From an uncultured Sutterella sp. (GTDB lineage: Bacteria > Pseudomonadota > Gammaproteobacteria > Burkholderiales > Burkholderiaceae_F): a stretch of DNA of 5,247 nucleotides. The notes under the pieces were generated by a model. The model was not told the DNA's origin. It saw nothing but the letters and a program-made list of their open reading frames with translations, and searched no databases. The stretch is taken from positions 1 through 5,247 of the forward strand of contig URYO01000098.1 in the NCBI GenBank assembly GCA_900552195.1, given 5' to 3'. Below are positions 1-5,247 of this stretch, one piece after another; the stretch's first letter is position 1, and every line of letters begins with the position of its first letter. Position numbers and translations under genes: made by a program.

Positions 1-1
1 A

Positions 2-160
2 TGCGTGGATTGGAAACTGCTGCTGGCGAAGACGGCGGTTCCGTTGCGGGAAACGCGGGAAAGGGATAAGGAGTTTGCGCCGAGACGTGATGATGAATCT
101 TGTCGCGCGCGATATTTCCGGCTTGGCGAATTTAGAAGAAGTCGTCACCGTGATGTCTGA
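2..160 (+). pseudogene. glnE: Out-of-frame 5' piece of glnE (apparent one-base frameshift)
   Basis: Read from base 2, the first 24 codons give a plausible protein segment (VDWKLLLAKTAVPLRE, then TRERDKE), whereas the frame of the main glnE ORF gives an implausible run rich in Arg, Cys and Trp over the same bases. If one T of the TTT at 74-76 is skipped, GAG at 71-73 joins TTG at 75-77 and gives RERDKE-LRRDVMM. This matches the LR-x-x-RR region that precedes the first GlnE domain (E. coli has RELRLFRRRIM near residue 90). Without the skip, this frame runs on as unrelated sequence to a TGA at 158-160. The frame shift itself is visible. Whether it is a real mutation or a sequencing or assembly error cannot be decided here; the fully intact 870 codons downstream favour an error or a very recent event. 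Confidence 0.6.
68..73 (+). promoter_or_regulatory. Shine-Dalgarno-like AAGGAG just after the glnE 5' edge
   Basis: AAGGAG lies 1 base before TTG 75, 13 bases before GTG 87 and 16 bases before ATG 90, all in the main glnE frame. The TTG is too close and the others are somewhat far, so it is a poor ribosome site. It would matter only if the frameshift is real and translation restarts internally. It is more likely simply the codons for Asp-Lys-Glu in glnE. Confidence 0.2.
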
Positions 161-2687
161 TTTAGCAGAGATCACGATCGACCGCACGGTTTCCGTCTAT
201 GCCAAAGAGCTGGCGAAGCGATTCGGCGTTCCGCGCTCGGAAACCGGTGTTCCTCAGGATCTGATTGTGATCGGCATGGGCAAGTTAGGCGGCCATGAAC
301 TGAATGTCTCAAGCGACATAGACCTGATTTTCTTCTACGACTGCGACGGCGAATGCGGACCGACGCCGGAATATCCGAATGTTCGCAAGATCATCAGCAA
401 TCAGGAGTTCTATGAGCGGCTCGCCAAGAAAGTCATTCCGGCTCTTTCCGAAATCACTTGGGAAGGCTTTGTGTTCCGCGTGGATATGCGTCTGCGTCCG
501 AACGGAGATTCCGGTCCGATTGTGGGCTCAAGCGACATGCTCGAAGAGTACCTGATGACGCAGGGACGCGACTGGGAGCGCTTTGCATGGCTCAAGGGCC
601 GTGTCGTTAACGGCCCGGTGTTTGCTTCTGAGGAAGACTTCAATATCCAAAAGAAAAACATCAACGATATTGTCCGCCCGTTCGTTTATCGGAAGTACCT
701 GGATTTCGGGGCGATCAGTTCTCTTACCGACCTGCACGCAAAGATTCGTCTCTCGACGCAGAAACGTGCCTTGGAGAGCCTGAAAGAAGGTCAGAACATT
801 AAGCTCGGCCGCGGCGGCATCCGAGAGATCGAGTTCATTGCACAGACCTTTCAGGTAATCCGCGGAGGACGCAATCCGTTTTTAAGAGAACGCTCTACGC
901 TGAAAGCACTGCAGGCGCTCGCTTCCGAGAACATCCTCGCCAAAGACAAAGCCGAGATGCTCTCGAAGATTTATGTGTTCCTCCGCAATCTGGAGCATGC
1001 GCTTCAGTATGAGAACGATCAGCAGACGCAGCTTTTTGCCGCGGATCCCGAACACAGAAAGAGAATTGCGAGGATGCTGGGCTTTACTGTCGAAGACCTG
1101 CAGAAACAGATAGAGCTCTCGACAGAGTATGTAGCCGCCCGCTTTGATGAGATTTTCCAGACTAAAGAAGAGGTCGGCGAAGAAGACTGGCCGCTTGGCT
1201 GGGAAACCGGTTCCGCCGAAGCGCTGCCTGCTTTAGCAAAAGTACTAGAGCGTAACGGTTTTAAAGAAACCGAAGAGCTCTCCCAGCTCATCCTTAACCT
1301 GATGTCGCTGCGCGCCTTAAAGCTCATTAATGCCGGTGCCCGCCAGCGCATGATCACCCTGGTTAAGAATACGGTTGAAGGTAAAAATAAGCCGGAACAT
1401 TTAAAACTGATTTCGCGGGAAGAGCTCTTACGCCGCTGCATCAAGTTCTATGAAGTTATTGCGGGACGCCCGACGTATGTTTCGCTGCTTCTACAGTACC
1501 CGCTGGCGGCGAAACGTTTGGGCGACGTACTTGGCTGCGGCAAGTGGGCGGCCGAGTATCTCAACCGCCATCCGCTTTTGCTGGACGAACTCTGGGACGA
1601 GCGACTTAGCCAGATTGACGACTACACGCCGGTGGATTTCTCTTCTTATATTGAGCGCACCCGGGCGCGGCTTGCGGATATTCCGGAAGACGATCAGGAA
1701 ACTCGTATGAACCTCATCCGAGAAGTCCATCACGCTCGTTTGTTCCGACTGTTCTTAGCAGACATGGCTGGACGCCTGACGGTAGAACGATTGGCAGACC
1801 AGCTTTCGGCCCTGGCGGACGCGACGCTTGAAATCGTTATGGAAGAGGTCTGGAAGACGGTTCCCGGACGCCACATCGAGCGTCCTAAGTTTGCCATCGT
1901 GGCTTACGGCAAACTCGGCGGCAAAGAACTCGCCTACGCAAGCGACCTGGATTTGGTCTTCCTGTTTGAAGATGACGCTCAGGATGCAGAAAAGATCTAC
2001 ATGCGTTTCGCGCGTCGACTGATTAACTGGCTCACCGCCACAACCGGGTCCGGCGTTCTTTTTGACGTGGATATGCGTCTGCGTCCGAACGGAGAGTCCG
2101 GCATGCTGGTTTCTTCCGTGGACAGCTTTGAGAAGTATCAGAAAAACGAAGACGGCACAGGTGCTTGGCTCTGGGAGCATCAGGCCTTAACGCGTGCGCG
2201 GTACGCCGCCGGCGACCGAGACATCGGCGACAAGTTCGAAAAAATTCGCATCGAAATTCTCCGCCGCGAGCGAAATGCCGAGGAAACGAAGGCTGAAGTG
2301 CTCAAAATGCGGCAGCGTATGCACGACGGCCATCCCAACAAAACGGAGCTTTTTGATGTGAAGCATGACGAAGGCGGGATGGTGGATGTGGAGTTCATTG
2401 TCCAGTATCTTGTGCTTCAGTACTCTTCTAAGTTCCCGCAGCTCGTCAATAATTTCGGCAACATCAAGATGCTGGAGATGGCTTCTGACGCCGGATTGAT
2501 TCCGAAAGACCTGGCGCTTGAAGTCTCGGCGATTTATCGTAAATATCGCCGCATCCAGCATGAGTTCCGACTGAACTCACCGAGTGTGCCGGTACGCGTT
2601 CCGAGAGAAGAGTTTGCGGAAGAGGCGCAAAAGGTTCGCGAGCTTTGGTCGCTCGTTTTTGGTCCGTCCGAAGGTCAGGAGGCCTAA
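75..2687 (+). CDS. glnE: Bifunctional glutamine synthetase adenylyltransferase / adenylyl-removing enzyme GlnE (5' part outside this frame)
   Basis: Cytosolic enzyme that, in characterised relatives, adds AMP to and removes it from a tyrosine of glutamine synthetase under PII (GlnB) and glutamine control, so setting ammonium assimilation. Two nucleotidyltransferase halves are visible. The N-terminal adenylyl-removing half has GMGKLGG (residues about 67-73), the metal-binding pair D81/D83 in SSDIDLIF, VDMRLRP (136-142) and GGIREIEF (about 247-254). The C-terminal adenylyltransferase half has AYGKLGG (about 610-616), D624/D626 in SDLDLVF, a second VDMRLRP (665-671), WEHQALTRAR and DEGGMVDVEF (about 765-774). 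Both aspartate pairs are intact. The 870 codons compare with about 946 in E. coli; by alignment from memory, roughly 90 N-terminal residues precede this frame. The TTG at 75 is only the first possible start in the open frame and is probably not the true one, because the preceding bases continue the protein in another frame. It ends 35 bases before the hydrolase gene. Family assignment is essentially certain; the 5' boundary is not. Confidence 0.95.
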   Translation: MRRDVMMNLVARDISGLANLEEVVTVMSDLAEITIDRTVSVYAKELAKRFGVPRSETGVPQDLIVIGMGKLGGHELNVSSDIDLIFFYDCDGECGPTPEYPNVRKIISNQEFYERLAKKVIPALSEITWEGFVFRVDMRLRPNGDSGPIVGSSDMLEEYLMTQGRDWERFAWLKGRVVNGPVFASEEDFNIQKKNINDIVRPFVYRKYLDFGAISSLTDLHAKIRLSTQKRALESLKEGQNIKLGRGGIREIEFIAQTFQVIRGGRNPFLRERSTLKALQALASENILAKDKAEMLSKIYVFLRNLEHALQYENDQQTQLFAADPEHRKRIARMLGFTVEDLQKQIELSTEYVAARFDEIFQTKEEVGEEDWPLGWETGSAEALPALAKVLERNGFKETEELSQLILNLMSLRALKLINAGARQRMITLVKNTVEGKNKPEHLKLISREELLRRCIKFYEVIAGRPTYVSLLLQYPLAAKRLGDVLGCGKWAAEYLNRHPLLLDELWDERLSQIDDYTPVDFSSYIERTRARLADIPEDDQETRMNLIREVHHARLFRLFLADMAGRLTVERLADQLSALADATLEIVMEEVWKTVPGRHIERPKFAIVAYGKLGGKELAYASDLDLVFLFEDDAQDAEKIYMRFARRLINWLTATTGSGVLFDVDMRLRPNGESGMLVSSVDSFEKYQKNEDGTGAWLWEHQALTRARYAAGDRDIGDKFEKIRIEILRRERNAEETKAEVLKMRQRMHDGHPNKTELFDVKHDEGGMVDVEFIVQYLVLQYSSKFPQLVNNFGNIKMLEMASDAGLIPKDLALEVSAIYRKYRRIQHEFRLNSPSVPVRVPREEFAEEAQKVRELWSLVFGPSEGQEA
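479..508 (+). repeat. 30-base direct repeat, copy 1 (glnE adenylyl-removing half)
   Basis: This stretch encodes the VDMRLRPNG motif of the first catalytic half and is identical base for base to 2066-2095 in the second half. After one mismatch the next five bases also agree, giving 35 of 36. It arises within an ancient protein-domain duplication, but the identity extends to every synonymous position. Confidence 0.9.
2066..2095 (+). repeat. 30-base direct repeat, copy 2 (glnE adenylyltransferase half)
   Basis: Second copy of the repeat at 479-508, in the same reading frame 1587 bases (529 codons) downstream. The other shared motif of the two halves (GKLGG to SDxDL) differs at many bases, so this block is unusually well preserved. 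Confidence 0.9.
2677..2682 (+). promoter_or_regulatory. Consensus AGGAGG at the end of glnE with no start codon at usable distance
   Basis: A perfect match to the anti-Shine-Dalgarno complement lies in the last codons of glnE. No ATG, GTG or TTG follows at 5-10 bases. The next gene starts 40 bases further on and lacks a good site of its own. It could act as a ribosome standby site or be a coincidence of the Gln-Glu-Ala codons. Confidence 0.25.
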
Positions 2688-2722
2688 AAGCGACCTAAGC
2701 TAAAAGGCAGTTTGAACCTGCT

Positions 2723-3706
2723 ATGCCTATGAGTCTCGTTGCTTCCGAATACCGTGCTCCTTGGTGGCTGCCCGGCGGCCACCTGCAAACCATTGTGCCT
2801 GCCGAATTGTTTCCGAAGGCCAAGGTGATTTATCGCCGTGAGATTTGGAATACACCGGATGACGACATCATCGCCGTGGACTGGTCGACACCGGAACCCA
2901 TTGATCCGAAGGCCCCGATCATGGTGCATATCCACGGACTGGAGGGATCCTCCAACAGTCACTATGCGCGAGCGCTGATGGCGCGCTGCGGCGAAGAGGG
3001 CGTCCGAGGCGTGGTGATTCACTACCGCGGCTGCGGCGGTGTCACTAATAAGAAACTTCGGGCGTATAACGCGGCAGATGCCGCAGAGCTGGATTGGGAG
3101 TTTGCACGGCTTCGAGAGCTCTATCCTGAGGCCCCGATCTATGCGATGGGCGTCTCGTTGGGCGCCAACAACCTGCTCTTCTGGGCCGGTACTCGAGGCG
3201 AGGACGCTGCAAAGCTGGTTTCCGGCATCGCTGCAGTCTGCGCGCCCCTCGATTTGGTGGGTTCGAGTCATGTCATTCGTAAAGGCTTCAGCCGGATTTA
3301 CGACTTAAATTTCATCTCGACGATGAAGAAAAAAGCGCTCGCAAAAGCCAAGCGTTTTCCGGGCGTGTTAGATGTCGAGAAAATTAAAAAGATTCGCTGG
3401 CTCTGGCAGTTTGACGATCTTTTTACGGCACCGATTTTCGGCTACAAGGACTACATGGACTACTGGACGAAATGTTCGAGCAAACCGCATTTAGGCGGCA
3501 TCCGATTGCCGACACTGGTGCTTAATGCCAAGAACGATCCGATCGTGGGAAACGAAGTTTTACCGAAGATTCAAGAAGTTTCCAAATTTGTGACGTTAGA
3601 ATATCCCGCTGAGGGCGGCCATTGCGGGTTCCCTCGCAAACCGAACGAAGGAAGCCTCGGATTTCTGCCGACACGCACCTTCGATTTCTGTTTCCGCGGC
3701 CGCTGA
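2723..3706 (+). CDS. YheT-family alpha/beta-fold hydrolase
   Basis: Probably a cytosolic serine hydrolase (carboxylesterase-like) of the YheT/COG0429 family; the physiological substrate is not established and cannot be read from the sequence. At 327 residues it is close to E. coli YheT (about 340). Visible motifs in order: the family N-terminal signature WWLPGGHLQT (14-23); the oxyanion-side HIHGLEGSSNSHY (69-81); YRGCGG (101-106); nucleophile elbow GVSLG with Ser145; KGFSRIY (187-193) and FDDLFTAPIFGY (230-241), both strongly conserved in the family; the acid Asp272 in AKNDPIVG; and His300 in GGHCGF. The triad is therefore complete. There is no signal peptide. The ATG at 2723 is the first start after an in-frame TAA at 2696; a second ATG lies two codons later. 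Both sit just before the conserved signature, and neither has a strong ribosome site (AAGG lies 15 bases upstream). It lies 35 bases after glnE and 46 bases before the transporter gene, in the same direction. Confidence 0.93.
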   Translation: MPMSLVASEYRAPWWLPGGHLQTIVPAELFPKAKVIYRREIWNTPDDDIIAVDWSTPEPIDPKAPIMVHIHGLEGSSNSHYARALMARCGEEGVRGVVIHYRGCGGVTNKKLRAYNAADAAELDWEFARLRELYPEAPIYAMGVSLGANNLLFWAGTRGEDAAKLVSGIAAVCAPLDLVGSSHVIRKGFSRIYDLNFISTMKKKALAKAKRFPGVLDVEKIKKIRWLWQFDDLFTAPIFGYKDYMDYWTKCSSKPHLGGIRLPTLVLNAKNDPIVGNEVLPKIQEVSKFVTLEYPAEGGHCGFPRKPNEGSLGFLPTRTFDFCFRGR

Positions 3707-3743
3707 TGTCTCTAATTTTCCCCCGGTATGTGCAGCCGGAAAC

Positions 3744-3747
3744 GGAG
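3744..3747 (+). promoter_or_regulatory. Ribosome binding site of the VUT transporter gene
   Basis: GGAG lies five bases before the ATG at 3753, at good spacing. It supports that start and is the only clear, well-placed ribosome site among the three complete start regions in the window. Confidence 0.7.
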
Positions 3748-3752
3748 TTGAA

Positions 3753-4328
3753 ATGCCTTTAAGAAGTACCAAAGACTACTCAGTCGGAATCCTCTACTTC
3801 ATCCTCTTTATCCTGACCATCCCGGCGATGAACTGGGTGGTGATGAATGTCGGTACGGTCTGTACTGCCGACGGCCCTTGCTTAATTCCGGTATGGCCCG
3901 GAATCATGGCCCCGAGCGGCGTGCTCATGGCCGGGGTAGCGCTGGTGCTTCGTGACGGACTGCAGGCCAAACTCGGTGTCCGCTGGTCGCTTTACGCCAT
4001 CATTATCGGCGCAGCGCTCTCCGCACTTTTCTCCGAACCGTCCTTGGTCTTGGCTTCCGTGATGGCCTTCTTCTTCTCCGAACTCGCTGACTTGGTCGTC
4101 TACACGCCGATGCGTAAGAAATGGCCGGCTTGGGCCATTATGGCAAGCGGCTTAGTTGGCTCCATGGTCGACAGTGCCATCTTCCTTTCTCTGGCTTTCG
4201 GCTCTATTGAATTTATCTTCGGCCAGGTTCTGGGTAAGTTCTGGATGTCTCTTGCCGTAGCTCTGCTTATCGGGTATCTTCATAGCCGCCGCGCCAAAGC
4301 GGTTCAAGACGAAATCCTTTCCCGTTAA
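3753..4328 (+). CDS. VUT family membrane transporter (YhhQ-like, probable queuosine-precursor uptake)
   Basis: Small inner-membrane protein of 191 residues, mostly hydrophobic, with about six membrane segments (roughly residues 11-31, 48-67, 78-94, 96-116, 127-149 and 160-177). Family signatures are clear: PVWPGIMAPSGVLMAG (46-61) followed by ALVLRDGLQAKLG (63-75); FFFSELADLVVYTPMRKK (106-123); and VGSMVDSAIFLSLAFGS (135-151). The E-L-A-D-x-x-V-Y-T-P and V-D-S-x-x-F-L-x-x-A-F-G motifs are typical of the VUT/DUF165 family. Its best-studied member, E. coli YhhQ, imports preQ0/preQ1 for queuosine modification of tRNA. The exact substrate here is inference. A Cys37/Cys43 pair lies in the loop after the first segment. 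The start at ATG 3753 has a good ribosome site. The gene ends six bases before hemH, suggesting coupled translation. No preQ1 riboswitch is recognisable in the 46-base leader. Confidence 0.87.
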   Translation: MPLRSTKDYSVGILYFILFILTIPAMNWVVMNVGTVCTADGPCLIPVWPGIMAPSGVLMAGVALVLRDGLQAKLGVRWSLYAIIIGAALSALFSEPSLVLASVMAFFFSELADLVVYTPMRKKWPAWAIMASGLVGSMVDSAIFLSLAFGSIEFIFGQVLGKFWMSLAVALLIGYLHSRRAKAVQDEILSR

Positions 4329-4334
4329 AAAGAT

Positions 4335-5247
4335 ATGACAGAAAAGAGCCCGAAGACCGCGGTACTCCTGATTAACCTCGGTTCCCCTGATGAACCGACC
4401 GCTTCGGCGCTCAAGCCTTATTTACGAGAATTTCTTTCCGACCGACGAGTCGTCGACTTAAATCCGATTTTTTGGCTGACGCTGCTGAATTTGGTTATTC
4501 TGCCTCGCCGCAGTCCCAAATCCGCAGCGCGCTACGCGCAGGTATGGATGAAAGAGGGCGCTCCGCTTAAGGTCTATACCGACCGGATCGCCGATAAGCT
4601 ACGTCAGCGTCTGCAGGAAAAAGCCATCGATGCGGACGTGTTTGTCGGCATGCGCTACGGCAATCCCTCCCAGGTCGAAGTCTTTAAAACCATCCACAAT
4701 GAGCACGGTTTTGACCGTGTCTTATTGCTTCCGCTCTATCCGCAGTATTCGTCTTCCACGACGGCTTCCGTTTCCGATGCCGTCTCAAAGGCAATGCAGC
4801 AAATGAAAAGCCATCCAAAAGTGCGCTTCATTCGCGACTATCACACGCATCCGCTGTACATCAAGGCATTGGCCGATCAAATTCGCGATCAATGGGCAAA
4901 GGTCGGTCCGCTTGGCAAGAAGGGCCGATTGATGCTCTCCTTCCACGGCATGCCGGTTCGCTACTGCGAAGAAGGCGATCCTTACCCGAAACAAGTTCGC
5001 GAGACAACCGATCTGCTGATTCAAGAGCTCGGCGTAGATCCTTCTAAAGTAGTGCTTTCCTACCAATCCCGTTTTGGCAAGGAAGAATGGCTCAAACCTT
5101 ATTCCGATGAGACGGCCCGTCATTTAGCTCGAGAAGGCGTGGAGCGGCTAGATGTTATCTGCCCGGGGTTTCATACCGACTGTTTGGAAACGATTGAAGA
5201 GATCGGCCTGGAACTCAAAGAGACTTGGCTTAAAGCCGGAGGCAAAG
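4335..5247 (+). CDS. hemH: Ferrochelatase HemH (3' end outside the window)
   Basis: Inserts ferrous iron into a porphyrin (protoporphyrin IX in the classical pathway), the last step of protoheme synthesis, in the cytosol or at the inner face of the membrane. The window holds 304 codons, open to the right edge; bacterial members are usually about 320-370 residues, so only the C-terminal part is missing. Motifs in order: VLLINLGSPDEPT (10-22), YLREFLSDRRVVDL (29-42), the substrate-loop region ending GAPLKVYT (75-82), LLPLYPQYSSSTTAS (131-145), the catalytic histidine His204 in LSFHGMP, SYQSRFGKEEWLKPY (242-256), and CPGFHTDCLETIEEI (276-290), where Glu285 corresponds to the conserved catalytic glutamate. 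ATG 4335 is the only sensible start, with the conserved NLG region beginning at residue 14. No Shine-Dalgarno is visible in the six-base gap after the transporter, so translation is probably coupled to the upstream gene. Identification is secure. Confidence 0.96.
   Translation, partial: MTEKSPKTAVLLINLGSPDEPTASALKPYLREFLSDRRVVDLNPIFWLTLLNLVILPRRSPKSAARYAQVWMKEGAPLKVYTDRIADKLRQRLQEKAIDADVFVGMRYGNPSQVEVFKTIHNEHGFDRVLLLPLYPQYSSSTTASVSDAVSKAMQQMKSHPKVRFIRDYHTHPLYIKALADQIRDQWAKVGPLGKKGRLMLSFHGMPVRYCEEGDPYPKQVRETTDLLIQELGVDPSKVVLSYQSRFGKEEWLKPYSDETARHLAREGVERLDVICPGFHTDCLETIEEIGLELKETWLKAGGK

Noticed and set aside
1..69. A short ORF starting with ATG at base 1 and ending with TAA at 67-69.
   Set aside because: Its Gly/Ala-rich 22-codon product is not recognisable, and the same bases read better as the upstream continuation of glnE in frame 2.
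1019..2561. Several minus-strand open frames of 72-141 codons inside glnE.
   Set aside because: They are Ser/Arg-rich shadow translations opposite intact, conserved GlnE sequence.
2688..2722. A promoter or terminator between glnE and the hydrolase gene.
   Set aside because: Thirty-five bases with no -35/-10 pair and no stable inverted repeat.
2684..3271. A 195-codon open frame on the minus strand across the hydrolase gene.
   Set aside because: It lies wholly opposite a strongly conserved coding region, resembles no family I know, and has no upstream ribosome site I can identify; it is a by-product of codon use on the plus strand.
3707..3752. A possible terminator hairpin made of CCGG at 3723-3726 and CCGG at 3736-3739.
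   Set aside because: The stem is only four base pairs, with a nine-base loop and no following T-run. The gap also holds the ribosome site of the next gene.
3707..3752. A preQ1 riboswitch ahead of the VUT transporter.
   Set aside because: The gap is too short and lacks the compact stem and A-rich tail expected of a preQ1 aptamer.
4785..5123. A 112-codon minus-strand open frame near the right edge.
   Set aside because: The plus strand here encodes unmistakable ferrochelatase motifs, including LSFHGMP and SYQSRFG.

Overview
The window is an ordinary chromosomal stretch of a proteobacterium with moderate GC content. Four co-directional genes on the plus strand fill almost all of it. The encoded proteins resemble those of Gammaproteobacteria and especially Betaproteobacteria: a two-domain GlnE, a YheT-type hydrolase with an N-terminal WLPGGHLQT motif, and a HemH with the LSFHGMP and DCLET motifs. 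A betaproteobacterium, possibly a gut Burkholderiales/Sutterellaceae-type lineage, is my inference; no rRNA or other marker here confirms it.

Layout: (1) bases 1-2687 hold most of glnE, the glutamine synthetase adenylyltransferase/adenylyl-removing enzyme. Its 5' end lies outside the window. The first 73 bases appear to be glnE coding in a different frame from the rest, which points to a one-base frameshift at the TTT of 74-76. (2) 2723-3706 is a YheT-family alpha/beta hydrolase with a complete Ser-Asp-His triad. (3) 3753-4328 is a small membrane protein of the VUT family, the group that includes the queuosine-precursor transporter YhhQ. (4) 4335 to the right edge is the first 304 codons of ferrochelatase (hemH), cut off by the window end.

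The gaps between genes are 35, 46 and 6 bases. None contains a convincing terminator or promoter, so the four genes are probably co-transcribed or at least read through. Their functions (nitrogen-assimilation control, a housekeeping esterase-like enzyme, uptake of a nucleobase precursor, and the last step of heme synthesis) do not form one pathway. The grouping looks like a housekeeping operon, not a dedicated system. I found no tRNA or rRNA genes, CRISPR array, insertion sequence, phage gene or defence-type gene. There is no gene-free stretch longer than 46 bases.

Points worth a second look are the apparent frameshift in glnE, a 30-base identical DNA repeat linking the two catalytic halves of glnE, an unused consensus Shine-Dalgarno at the end of glnE, and the tight VUT-hemH junction. 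I see no evidence for a previously undescribed biological system.
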